Source of the DNA: Linepithema humile | Taxonomy: Eukaryota > Arthropoda > Insecta > Hymenoptera > Formicidae | Reading direction: 5' to 3' | DNA: 64,000 nucleotides | NCBI RefSeq assembly: GCF_040581485.1 | Contig: NC_090135.1 | Location: 4,395,001-4,459,000, forward strand | Part shown: positions 1-10,165 of the stretch, piece by piece | Layout: the number at the start of each line of letters is the position of its first letter | How positions within the stretch are numbered: position 1 is the stretch's first letter | Program-made: the position numbers and the translations under genes | Notes under the pieces: model-generated | Told to the model about the DNA's origin: nothing | The model's database searches: none | What the model saw: the letters and a program-made list of their open reading frames with translations, nothing else

Positions 1-409
1 CATTTTATAAGAAAACATGTGACGCCGCTAATAATAGCTCCGTGAGCGCTGAGCACCATCAGGCAGCGTACTCGCCGTTCGGCTTTCCAGGACTCGATTT
101 TATAATGATATTTTAAAACTTTAACTATTGTTATTTGTTAAATTACTATCGTCCTAGAGACCGCGTCTCTGGAGTGTATGTGAAATATTTCGAAATAATA
201 ATAATAAAAGTATTTAATTAAGGAACCGTATAAATAATAGTTCGTCATTTCCATATTTCGTGGTGAGTGGGCAATTGTTCAAATGTATAACCATTAAAAA
301 ATCATTATAAAATCGAGTTTTGGAAAGCCGAACAGCGAGTACGCTGCCTGATGGTGTTCAGCGCTCACGGAGCTATAATTAGCGGCGTCACATGTTTTCT
401 TATAAAATG
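1..409. repeat. Foldback element (long inverted repeat)
   Basis: The first ~115 bases recur as the reverse complement at about 300-409: both arms carry the same GC-rich block with AACATGTGACGCCGC at the outer end. The spacer of about 180 bp is AT-rich and non-coding. This looks like a MITE or foldback transposon. The left end coincides with the window edge, so the target duplication cannot be checked. The following stretch to about 1070 holds nothing I recognise. Confidence 0.8.
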
Positions 410-1070
410 CATATTTCCGCAAATTTTCAATGAATCGATCTGAAAATTTCCAGAAATCTTCCTTCAATAGTGAGGAACAAATGTCTCACTGGAAGTTGTT
501 TCAAATTTCAAGTTCCCTCGATACTTTTTGTCGGCAAAGCTAAAAAAACATGGTACCGACTGGCCTCAATTTGCAATTAATTATTATTAAACAATAGGCG
601 ATTTTCAGCTTCTTTATTGTTTTGTAGGCATCGCTAGACTATACTGCATGCGTATACCAAATTTCAAACAATTTCAACAAAATTTGGCTAAGTTACGACG
701 ATTTATATCTTAAAATCTTATTAAATTTGGGAATAACAATTTTTCAGTATTTAATTTTTATTATTAAAAATAAGCATCGAACAAAAAAACTGCAAATAGA
801 AAAAAGTTCCGTCTCGTCATTCTCTATAAGCCAATATTTAAAAATAATTAATTTTGTGACTTTCAAAATTTTCATACTCTGAAATTTGGACAATACTTTT
901 ACAGGATTTCGAGCGCTGGGAGAGTTCTTTGATCCGGGCCCACAATTTTATCGATTAGAAAATAATTGTAATGGTTTAATAAGATTTTTACAATTATAAA
1001 ATGACATGAAACATGATATATAAATCGGATAATTTTTAAAATAGCTTTGCTGCGCGGAGCAGAGACAGTG

Positions 1071-1190
1071 ATGCCAGATTCTAGACACAAGAAGCACGAA
1101 CGGAGGGGTAACCGCACCATGCGCGAGCATGTATATGGATACATGTTCGTGCTTCTTTTTTCTAGTCTAAAAAGTCTAGAATCAGGCATC
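1071..1190. repeat. Imperfect hairpin (~120 bp)
   Basis: ATGCCAGATTCTAGAC on the left pairs with GTCTAGAATCAGGCAT on the right, and AAGAAGCACGAAC pairs with GTTCGTGCTTCTT inside. It is a short inverted repeat, probably a MITE remnant. The small ORFs across it are hairpin by-products. Confidence 0.6.
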
Positions 1191-1447
1191 GTTGACTCAG
1201 AGTCGCGCGGTGCTGTACAGGAAAAAAAAAAACAGTGAAAAGAATTGACCGTTACAACGTGTTGAACGTGTTAATTAAAAATTTTATATATTTTTTATTA
1301 TATATTATTATTTATTATAAATAAATAAGTAAAATAAGTGAAAATGGGGCAAAAGTGCAATGAGAAACATCTGCGTCTTTTTGGTCGTAGACTTAGTTTA
1401 AAGGGAAAATGGTTTAAAAGGTCAGTATTTCCATCTCGAATATTATT

Positions 1448-1450
1448 CGC

Positions 1451-1481
<31 letters not shown>

Positions 1482-1979
1482 TGTGTTTGTATTTGTAGAA
1501 GATGAGAATAATTGCAATTTTTGGCTCGATTTTCTAATAGATCTATTAGACCCTCCTTGCCGCTTGCATGCTAGCAACGAGTCGTCAACGTTAACACCGC
1601 ACGTATCTAAGGCGACTCTGCTTCAAAAACGTCATTATCACAAATGCAATAAGATGATAAATATGAGACAATAGATACATAAAAAAATTTTAAATCATTA
1701 CTTATTCTTATTGTTAGTCATTCTTCGATAGTGGAATATACCTACTGGGGAAATCATTTAAAAGAACGTCAATGATAGTAACAGGTGATGTGGAAATCTA
1801 TTGTTATATTTATGATCTCATTGCATTTGTCATATGGATATTCATGAAGTTGGGTATCGTGTACCTTACTTTCGCACGTGTTAACGCGTTTGGCGACTTG
1901 TTGCTAGCATGCGAGCGGCAAGGAGGATCTAATAGATCTATCAGAAAATCGAGCCAAAAGTTGCAATTATTCTCATCTA

Positions 1980-2026
<47 letters not shown>

Positions 2027-2071
2027 GCACACACACACACACACACACGCACGCACGCACGCACGCACGCA

Positions 2072-2104
<33 letters not shown>
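1448..2104. repeat. Inverted repeat capped by dinucleotide microsatellites
   Basis: About 100 bases at 1495-1595 (GAGAATAATTGCAATTTTTGG at the outer side) recur inverted at about 1890-1978. Each arm is capped on its outside by simple sequence: (GC)n(GT)n at 1450-1488, and (AC)n(GC)n with CGCA-type runs at 1981-2104. The mirror-image microsatellites suggest they are part of, or were seeded by, the element ends. No coding capacity is credible. Confidence 0.65.
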
Positions 2105-2106
<2 letters not shown>

Positions 2107-2112
2107 TATATG

Positions 2113-2650
2113 AAATTTATTAATTTATTTATATATTCTTGAAAAAAGTAAAACCTATATAATGTAAGAAAGTAGTCCTTTGCTTTTTTTTTTATAATTT
2201 AAAATTGTTCATTTACATACTTTCTTAATAGTAATTAGCGCTGTTTTTTTTTTTCAAAAATTTACAATACGTACTAACTTTTTACAAAATAGTAGTTAGT
2301 GCCAGAGGCGGTTTATTCGTGTGCTGGCTGAATATTTTATACCAGAGGCGATTTATTCGTGTGCTGGTTTTTTCAAAAATTGAATAGTAGTTAGTGCCAG
2401 AGGCGGTTTATTCGTGTGCTGGCTGAATATTTTATACCAGAGGCGATCTATTCGTGTGCTGGTTTTTTTTTAATTTGTAACCACATGCGCTTTAAGTAGG
2501 TAATTAATATTTCGAGGCATTTATGTTGTTAAAACATTAATTTTTTTTTACCAAATACTTAATTTCTAGTAATAAAAATTTATAAACAAAGGACTACATA
2601 TTTTTTAAAGGTTTTACTTTTTTCAAGATTATGTGAAATGATTTAATAAA
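2113..2650. repeat. Foldback repeat with internal tandem duplication
   Basis: The arm at about 2135-2186 (CTTGAAAAAAGTAAAACCT, then AGTAGTCCTTT) recurs inverted at about 2588-2635. The centre (about 2290-2465) holds two tandem copies of a ~108-bp unit, each made of two related halves with CCAGAGGCG and TTATTCGTGTGCTGG. It lies immediately upstream of the Mutator-like gene. It could be that element's subterminal repeat or an independent insertion. Confidence 0.6.
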
Positions 2651-2723
2651 TGTCATTTATAACAAGACTTTACAAAATAATAATCCATTTATTTTTATTT
2701 GCAGGCGACAATTAAAATTAAAG

Positions 2724-4505
2724 ATGCTTCAAACCCAAGAGATAGTTGATTCCGAGAGCATAAAGTTTACCACAAGTACTAGCGACGAATCCATCGAGAA
2801 ATCTGTGGTATCCCTACCCGACACGATGGATTCGGAAGCTAGTACTCAAGTAATGCAATGCCTGGAATCAACATCTCATACAGGTATGTCTTATTTAAGT
2901 ATTAATGATAACGATACTCTTGTTATCGAAAAAAATGCCCCTCTAGACACTTCTTGTATACAAGAAAGTTTGCCTGAGGGCCGTCGCATTGTCGACATTG
3001 CTTTTATGTGGAATGAAATCCACAGAACATTTGATAATCATGCGCAAGAAATAGAGTGCCAGTTTAGAGATTGGAAACTCATAAATTCTCGTCGCAATGG
3101 ATTAATGACACAGTTGTTTTTCCAATGTCAAATGTGCAATTATAAAGCCAGTATCTGGTCAGAACCCACAGAACCAGAAACATTGGACATTAATACAGCT
3201 GTTGTAGCAGGAACTGTTACAACGGTAATTGGTTATGCGCAGCTCGAAGAGCTATGTGCAGCCATAAATGTTCATTGTATGTCTGAGCCTACTTATATCA
3301 AATACAGGGAGAATTTAGTTGATGATTTCAACCAAACAGCCATGGAAAATATGAAAATGGCTGGCGAAGTTAAAAAGCAACTCGCTCTCGAGAGAAACGA
3401 TGTTATAAATGGCATTCCATACATAACCGTTGTAGCAGATGGTAGTTGGATGAAGAGATCGTATGGCAATGCTTACAATTCTCTTTCGGGTATTGGAGCC
3501 ATAATTGGTTACCATACAAGAAAGATTCTCTTCGTCGGTGTCCGTAATAAATTTTGCGCAGTATGTGATATGGCAGAGCGAAATGGTGTCGAATCAAAAG
3601 CTCATAAATGCTATAAAAATTTTAATCGGAATGCAAGCTCCACAAGCATGGAGAGCGATATCATCGTAGAAGGTTTTAAATGTAGCCTCGAAATGCATGG
3701 ACTGATTTATAAAACGGTTATTGCCGATGGTGACAGTAGCGTGTATTAGTCCATTCTTGATAACAGACCATACTGTGAACAAAAGGTGACAGTAAAAAAA
3801 ATAGAATGCAAGAATCACTTGCTTCGCAATCTGTGCAAAAAGCTGAAAGCTGTAGCAGAGACGACTCAGCCAAAAACAAATAGACGTGGCTTTGTAGAGT
3901 TGCGAAATGTTGTAAAAAACAACATTTTAAATATTCGAAAAGAAATAGAAAAGGTAGCCGCTCTGCAAAGAGAAAAAGAACAAACACCTCAACATTGTAA
4001 GGCTATGAAATTACGAAATGATATATTGAACATTCCTAGCCATGTTTTTGGCCAACATAAGCGATGCGAAGCACGCGGTCGTATGTGCAAAGAGAATGGT
4101 AATGAAACAAAAAGAAATTATGTACCATCTCTGAAATTATACGGTCTATATCAAAGAGTAGAAAGTGCTATAATATATTTGAGCGGTTATTCCGACAGCT
4201 TGTTACTGAATTTTACAAATAATCCTGCAGAATCGTTCAACTCGATAATCTGCAAAGAAATTGGCGGGAAACGCATTAATTTTGGTAAACGAGGCTCTTA
4301 CAACGCTAGAGTAGCAGGAGCAGTTGTGCAATACAATACGCAACAAGTTCTTACACAATTGCATGAAAACATGTGTAAGACTGTTCCGCCTATTATCGAG
4401 AATCTGAAAAAGCGACGACAAATAAAAGTTGCGAAAACCAGAGAATCTCGTGAAGCACAGGGAAGACAAAAAATATTTAAACAAGAGCTAGGAACAGATC
4501 GTTAA
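2724..4505 (+). pseudogene. Mutator-like (MULE) transposase segment, decayed
   Basis: This is the N-terminal part of a long degenerate ORF. Codons run in one frame from the ATG at 2724 but are cut by TAG (3747-3749) and TAA (4503-4505). The first 341 codons include a C-x2-C motif (QMCNYKA preceded by FFQC), then the MULE-type ADGSWMKRS and VIADGDSSVY aspartate motifs. After the first stop the same frame continues with VTVKKIECKNHLLRN. These match the insect 'Mutator-like transposase domain' family, which cuts and pastes DNA with a DDE-type RNase H fold. TTATTTTTATTTGCAG just upstream (ending 2704) looks like a splice acceptor, implying a 5'-UTR intron. The in-frame stops make activity unlikely. 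The domain call is from remembered motifs, not a search. Confidence 0.85.
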
Positions 4506-5598
4506 TACGGTCCGAAATCGCAAAAACCGGATCTTCCATCCGAAATATTCGAGCAACTTCGGCAATACCATTCAGAAAAGTTGTCCGAGAATGCGAAAAA
4601 CTGGCAGAAAATTGAACTCGAGACGAGAAATCAAAGTGAATCGGAATTATGGTTATCATTGAGACGAGAAATGTTGACGGCATCCAATTTTGGAATCGTA
4701 TGTCGTATGAGACCGACTATGTCTTGCGCAGCAACAGTAAAAGCCATTTTATATCCTCCATTTATTGATACCGGAGCGATGACGTATGGTCGCAAAAAAG
4801 AAGATGTAGCAAGAAAAGAATTGGCCATAAAATTAGAAAAAAAAAATAAAACGTTGCGGATTATTCATCGACATTGAAAATCTATGCTTAGGTGCTTCCC
4901 CTGACGGACTCATTGACGAAAATGGTCTGGTAGAAATCAAATGTCCTCTATCGGCTGAAAATTTAACAATGGAAAAAGCCATTGAGACATTGCCTTCTTT
5001 AAAAGGCATTTTTGATAAAAAAGACCCGAACAAAATGAATCGGAATCACCGATATTATTATCAAGTTCAGGGTCAATTAAATATAACAGGGCGAGAATAT
5101 TGTATTTTTGCTATTTGGACTCCAAAAAGCATGAAAATATTGCGCATTGATATTGACAAAATGTTTTGGAGAAATCAAATGCTGCCTTTCTTAATACGCT
5201 TCTATAATAAATGCATGCTTCCAGAAATCTTGGATAGTCGACATAATAGGCATATGCCAATTAGAAATCCAAGATACATTATAGAAGCTCAAGAAGAAGC
5301 AGCAAAAAAAATACGTGGTCGAACAAATACTCGACGAAATATAACAGAAAGCGAAAATGGCATGGAAGAAAACAAACGATTCAAACCGAACATTTCATCA
5401 ATGAAAGTAGCAATGACTGCTCCTGCTACCACTATTCTAAATAAAGAACAAGATGATGATTGCGTTATTATAAGTTACTCAAGTAAAAGAGATATATCTA
5501 AAGACGATATGGTTAGACATAAAAAACTTTTAGATGAAACGTTTACTTTTGTCTCTTTTATAAAAAAAAACGTTACCTGTAACAAGTCAACTGAATGA
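4506..5598 (+). pseudogene. YqaJ-type nuclease segment of the MULE gene, frameshifted
   Basis: This continues the transposase frame past the TAA at 4503. It reads through RREMLTASNFG, typical of YqaJ/lambda-exonuclease-like PD-(D/E)XK nucleases, until about 4845. There a run of ten A's accompanies a frame change. In the next frame the catalytic motif is clear: SPDGLID then VEIKCP (about 4895-4945), followed by YYYQVQGQLNI and a basic C-terminal region ending at 5598. D, E-x-K and the Q-x-Q helix are all visible, so the fold was intact before the frameshift. YqaJ nucleases act on DNA ends. Fusion to a MULE transposase occurs in insect elements as I recall it. The role here (end processing or repair of the excision site) is inference. 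Confidence 0.8.
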
Positions 5599-6067
5599 CG
5601 AATCGTTGGATCTATTTTTGCGCATTATATGAGAAACTTCCTGTTTCGAAACACAGAGTGTGTTATATTTAGAATACCCTCACATGATTGTAGCCAGTCA
5701 TAGTGACAAAAGCTTACAAATAATTGGAGGCAATTGTAGTAATCATTGGAGATGTATTTTCTTTGATGGCACTAAACTTCATATGTACGATAGTCTACCC
5801 GGCTGTACATACGATAAATTGGTAGTTAAAGAGAAAAATTACATACATTTTCGTTATCCAGCAGTAAACTCTAATGACATAATTTTTGAAAGGGTTCAAA
5901 TACAACCTGATGGCATAAGTTGTGGAATTTATGCTGCCGCTTTCGCCACGACTATAGCCTTAGGAGGCAATCCTTGCGAAGAAAAATACTCCAAGGATGT
6001 AAAGCGCATGAGAGAACATTTCTGTAAAATAATAGAAAGCAATAAACTGTTGCCCTTTCCAAAGTGA
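5563..6067 (+). pseudogene. ULP1/C48-type cysteine protease segment, decayed
   Basis: A second A-run (about 5562-5570) shifts frame again. The new frame reads QLNDESLDLFLRII, meets TGA (5630-5632), then continues to 6067. The catalytic layout of SUMO/Ulp1-family proteases is visible: NHWRCIFFDG (His-Trp), MYDSLPG (Asp), and QPDGISCGIYAAAFA (Gln and the nucleophile Cys). Ulp1 domains remove SUMO or SUMO-like modifiers. They occur in some plant MULEs (Kaonashi/KIM type) and in insect repeats. Linear order with the preceding domains suggests one ancestral polyprotein or gene of roughly 1,100 residues. The two frameshifts plus three stops across the gene make this copy inactive. Confidence 0.8.
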
Positions 6068-6155
6068 TCAAAATATTTATCCTGATACTCGTCAGAATAT
6101 TGATCAGGAAAAAAAATGCCTCAATATCGCTTACAAATTATAATCAGAGAGACAA

Positions 6156-6171
6156 AATAAATAAATAAAAC
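6156..6171 (+). promoter_or_regulatory. Polyadenylation signals of the MULE gene
   Basis: Overlapping AATAAA hexamers lie about 90 bases after the last stop of the Mutator-like gene, where a 3' end would be expected. This is inferred from position and motif only. Confidence 0.5.
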
Positions 6172-6334
6172 ATTTTGGTTGCGTCTCACGGGAATGGGCA
6201 ATGGAGAGGCCCATTTTTTATTTTCAATATTCAGAATATTTTCATTATTCTGTTACGATTGAGGTAAATACGTAATGTATTGTAAATGTTTGTAAATTTA
6301 TATAACAATTATAGAAACATTTACATATACGAAT

Positions 6335-6335
<1 letters not shown>

Positions 6336-6370
<35 letters not shown>
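6336..6370. repeat. (AT)n microsatellite
   Basis: A pure alternating TA run. The surrounding 6180-7030 stretch is AT-rich and I see no gene in it; short ORFs there have no recognisable motifs. Confidence 0.9.
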
Positions 6371-6375
<5 letters not shown>

Positions 6376-7029
6376 CAATCAGCTATTTTACCGACACCAA
6401 AAACTTCCATATATTATTGTATACATTAGAGTACATTGATCGTCTGACGTATACATCAACAATAGTTTTAAGACACAACATGCTAGAAAGTATGTATGAA
6501 GAATTAACTATAGACTATTTTGACAACAGTACAAAATTATGTACTATGATATATTATTTGTTTAGTACGGCGACATTGTTATTTTATACGAAATTATTTT
6601 ATCGGTTATTTTGACGACAATTCTATATATTTAATTTTTTAATGTATTAAATAATAAATATGTGAGCTCAGGATATCTGTCATATATGCAATGTAGAAAA
6701 ACGCAATGTTAAAGTAGCTTTATTATTTATATATAAGTTTTGTACTTTTGCGTTTTTTGTACGGTATGCTTTTGGTAAACAATTAATCATTGTACTGAAT
6801 TTTGTCAAAAAATCTTTCACAACGTCGTGACATACATGAAGTTTTACTTGCAAGAAGATACAGAATTATTAATTGTTTACAGACGGAATAGCACACGAAA
6901 AACAGAAATACATATTTATATAAATAATAAAGATATTTCACATTGCGTTTCTCTATATTGTATACTACATGTCAGATATCCTAACCTCACGCATATCACT
7001 GTGTTTTCTATTATGGCGATTTATTATCA

Positions 7030-7900
7030 AGCATATCTATAAGTTCCCTGAATTTTGTTCCTTCGATAAAATGACATTGAGTAAATACTTTCGTGTTGAC
7101 ATAAAGGAGCTTGATTTTAGCAAAATGGAGCAAGTTTTTAGGTGTATGTAATTAGATACGTTATAATTACCAGCAAGTACATTTTTGTGATAAGATTTAT
7201 AATCCAAGAATACGTAAAGTATATGCAACATATGCTTAAGAGTATTTCAGCAATTAACCAATTTCTTTTTTTTCAGTGATGAGATCTTTATAGCTTTGCT
7301 AGAAATAATGCATTTCTGTGTCTATGCAACATGTATTAGTGCTGGAAAACTTGCTGCGCTGCCTATGCAACTGCAATATAAGATCGTATTTTTCAAAATT
7401 GTGTTTTCTGATTATTCACTGAACCTAAAGAAATACTGAATGCCGATTATGACAATTATTCTGGTAAGATTGCTGTACGAATGAGATCTTGTTGCGTTAC
7501 ATATTTGTATTATATGTTGTTTATTTTACTTTTAAGGAGGTGAAAGTAATATTGTTGTGCTTTGTAAGTGGATCCATAAGTCTTCCAAATCTTGTTCTTC
7601 CGAAGAAGTGAGATTGAATAAGTATCTCTTTGTGTTAACTTAAAGGAACATGGTTATTTTAATAACACGAAACAAGTTCTTAAGTGTACGTCATAAAGTA
7701 CATTATAATTAGAAGCAAGTGTTTTTTTTATTGTTAAATTGTTTATAATAAACAAGTATATATAGAATATACACAACATATATGCCTAATAATATTCCAA
7801 TCATTAATCAATCTTTTTTATTTTCAGTGTTGAGATCTCTACAGTTTTCTCAAAATAATGCATTTGTGTAATTATTTATGCAACACATACTAATATACTA
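7030..7900 (+). repeat. Dispersed AT-rich repeat family, two degenerate copies
   Basis: The pattern 'AATACAAGAGTATAT ... TTTATTTTCAG then TGATGAGATC' occurs around 7180-7300 and 7690-7860. Related copies lie at about 16020-16150, 38590-38680, 40960-41110, 41490-41650 and 42240-42350. Inverted ones lie at about 16440-17110, 38960-39640 and 42770-43120. The conserved polypyrimidine-CAG resembles a 3' splice site, but I find no open exon after it. The copies bracket the tandem gene array on both sides. Confidence 0.6.
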
Positions 7901-7944
7901 AGAAGATTACGCAAATACAATATAAGATAGAGGAAAAGTTTTCG

Positions 7945-8257
7945 ATGTATTTTTTGCATGGCCCATGAATGTAACCAAATCAGCAACATCGTTATCAGTG
8001 GAAACTAATTTAATAACAATAAGTTGCCACGCGTTTCCGTAACCGTGTAAATTTGCTGCGTAAAATTGATTAATTTCCATTGTATTCCTTTGCAAATTTG
8101 CTCAATTAAAATACAGGCTTTTTATCTTTTTGTTACAACTACGTAATTCAAAGACGTACAGGTTTTTTTGTGGCACTATGGCTTTTCTACAAAATTGTAA
8201 AATTATATTAATACATTTAAGCAGTTTATTTGTCAATAACATAGGAACGGTACATTC
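7945..8257 (-). pseudogene. Tyrosine recombinase remnant (Crypton-like), antisense
   Basis: Read on the minus strand, 8257 to about 8110 gives a fragment starting VPMLLTNKLLKCIN and ending LYVFELRS. About 8060-7945 gives a fragment ending DLVTFMGHAKN. Both align by eye to consecutive parts of the intact recombinase in unit B (VPVLLTNELLKCIN ... YVFGLRG; DLATFMGHAEK). The stretch between them has lost the catalytic-arginine region and the frame is broken. The nucleophile tyrosine is not preserved. It is a third, older copy of the gene in the opposite orientation to the main array. Confidence 0.7.
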
Positions 8258-8325
8258 AATTATATGCAAAAAACAAGAGTACAAAATAATACATAAATAA
8301 TAATTATGTTTCAAAATTTCGACCA

Positions 8326-8331
<6 letters not shown>

Positions 8332-8379
<48 letters not shown>
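8332..8379. repeat. (CT)n microsatellite
   Basis: A pure CT dinucleotide run of about 48 bp. Confidence 0.9.
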
Positions 8380-8380
<1 letters not shown>

Positions 8381-8396
8381 CTTTGTCTTTCATTTA

Positions 8397-8570
8397 GGGC
8401 CACTTTTTCCAACGTCGGTTAACTTTAACCGACTGGTAACTTTTCAGAATAGCCAACTTAAAACTCGAAACTTGTATATACATATACATATACAAGTTTC
8501 GAGTTTTCAGTTGGCTATTCTGAAAAGTTACCAGTCGGTTAAAGTTAACCAACGTTGGAAAAAGTGGCCC
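8397..8570. mobile_element. PIF/Harbinger-like MITE, 174 bp, TTA target duplication
   Basis: The terminal inverted repeats are long (GGGCCACTTTTTCCAACG... / ...CGTTGGAAAAAGTGGCCC) and pair almost to the centre. TTA flanks both sides (8394-8396, 8571-8573). Related unoccupied copies of the host repeat (for example near 9420, reverse complement) have a single TTA in the same context, so an empty site is visible within this window. The TTA target and GGGCC ends match the Harbinger superfamily. Confidence 0.85.
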
Positions 8571-8573
8571 TTA

Positions 8574-9430
8574 CTCTTACACGCAGTCCGGCCAAGTCTA
8601 CAATTGATGTCGTAAGCTTTAAGTCGACAGAAACTGACCAATCACAGACGAATGAGTAGAGAATAATCTGTGATGATTCGTCAACTTCTTATAGCTTAAG
8701 GATTACTATACCTATTGTATGTCCGATCTCTTCGTAACAGATTTCATAATTTCGTATAATATCACTGCCGTGTAACAAATTATTATTTCTTTTACAGAAA
8801 AAGATAAAATTAAAATTATCCAGAAAAGCGAAATGATCTTAACAATGACCCGATAATTAATTAATCTCTTTTGTTTACAGACATAAAACTTTCATATTAT
8901 TGTGATTGCATAAGATGAACCAGTAAAAATTAACTATTTATTAACTATGGCTGCGTTCCGAAATTCACTGCCAGTACTGATAATATACAGTTCACGTGAC
9001 GTTTATTGTAGATTTTCAGTACTGGCAGTGAATTTCGGAATGCAGCCATAGTTAATAAATAGTTAATTTTTACTGGTTTATCTTATGCAATCACAATGAT
9101 ATAAAAGTTTTATGTCTGTCAATAAAAGAGATTAAATAATTATCGGGACATTGTTAAGATAATTTCGCTCTTCTGGATAATTTTTATTTAAATCTTTTTC
9201 TGTAAAAGAAATAATAATTTGTTACACGGCAGTGATATACAAAATTATGAAATCTGTTACAAAGAGATCGGATGTACAATAGGTATAGTAATCCTTAAAC
9301 CGTAAGAAATTGACGAATCATCACAGACTATTCTCTACTCATTCGTCTGTGATTGGTCAATTTTTGTCGACTTAAAGCTTACGACATCAATTGTAGACTT
9401 GGCCGGACTGCATGCAAGAGTAAATGGAAG
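8574..9430. repeat. Large inverted repeat (~380-bp arms)
   Basis: 8574-8940 is the reverse complement of about 9050-9430. The two share GGCCGGACT, the AAATTATTATTTCTTTTACAG block and a TTAACTATTTATTAACTATGG inner end. The centre (8948-9048) is itself palindromic (CCGAAATTCACTGCCAGTACTG / CAGTACTGGCAGTGAATTTCGG). The right arm is also the start of tandem unit A. Confidence 0.8.
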
Positions 9431-10005
9431 ATAGAGGGAATTTAACATATGTTTGTTTTTTCTTTCCAAATAAATCATTTCACATATTATGTATGGTTTT
9501 TCATTAGTTATGTTTTGCACTATTTCTTTTAAGATTTCTTTTGAGATTGTTTTATTATCTGTGAAAGTAAAATAAGATGAATTTGTTTTAATGTTTTTAA
9601 AACTTTCCAGTTGAATTATGTATTATGTAGTGAGTACATGCAGCGAACACTAATTAACAATAACATAACATCAATGTTATAACTTTCCACACAATAATAT
9701 ATTAGTAACGTACAAAACATATTATATTGCAGTAATGTTGAGTGGGAAATTATAATATTGATGTTATGTTATTGTTTGTTAGTGTTTGCTGAGTATATGC
9801 AACTTATTACAATAACGTAAGAGCCAAAAATGGAAAATATGATCCTTACCATTTCTTGCTAAAACATTTGCTGAGTATTTACGTCTATCACTATATAACG
9901 CTTTAGTAATATCTTTTTTAACAATAATTGTGTTTGACTCACACACATAACAAATTTTTTGATAATATTCAATAAAATATTATTAAAAAATTTGACTACA
10001 GCGTG
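9420..10005 (-). pseudogene. Inverted copy of exons 1-2 of the recombinase gene
   Basis: On the minus strand, about 10005-9850 resembles exon 1 of the unit-B gene and about 9550-9420 resembles exon 2 (MQNITNEKPYIICE). The exon 2 copy then diverges into unrelated sequence (SLYLPFTLACSPAK) instead of the normal exon end. Equivalent minus-strand copies lie near 17414-17279, 18990-18140, 21670-21490 and 39850-39680. They are not part of a complete gene on that strand. Confidence 0.6.
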
Positions 10006-10079
10006 CATTTTCATCAATTTTTATTCAGATTAATTGTAATAGAGGAGATTATCAAGATTAATATAGATTTCTCTCATAC

Positions 10080-10165
10080 ACAGCGTACGCATGCTCGCTC
10101 ACGCACGCACGTCCATGTACGAACACATACGAACATGCACGAACAGACACGGACACGTATGAGTA
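10080..10165. repeat. ACGCACG/CGAACA-rich imperfect repeat
   Basis: A run of related short units (GCATGCTCGCTCACGCACGCACG, CGAACACATACGAACATGCACGAACA) that recurs inverted at about 10860-10930 and again at 17630-17690, 19070-19150, 21840-21900 and 39930-40010. It sits just upstream (gene sense) of exon 1 copies, so it could be part of the element's 5' region. I see no coding function. Confidence 0.45.

Noticed and set aside
1772..2113. ORFs on both strands across 1772-2113
   Set aside because: Produced by the AC/GC dinucleotide runs (THTHTH/RARARA); simple-sequence artefacts.
2507..6125. ATTTCGAGGCATT near 2510 and TGCCTCAATATCG near 6118 as possible MULE TIRs
   Set aside because: Only about a dozen imperfect bases match and no target duplication is visible.
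6372..7151. Short ORFs of 60-80 codons
   Set aside because: AT-rich sequence with no motif, no conservation visible between repeat copies, and overlapping the dispersed repeat family.
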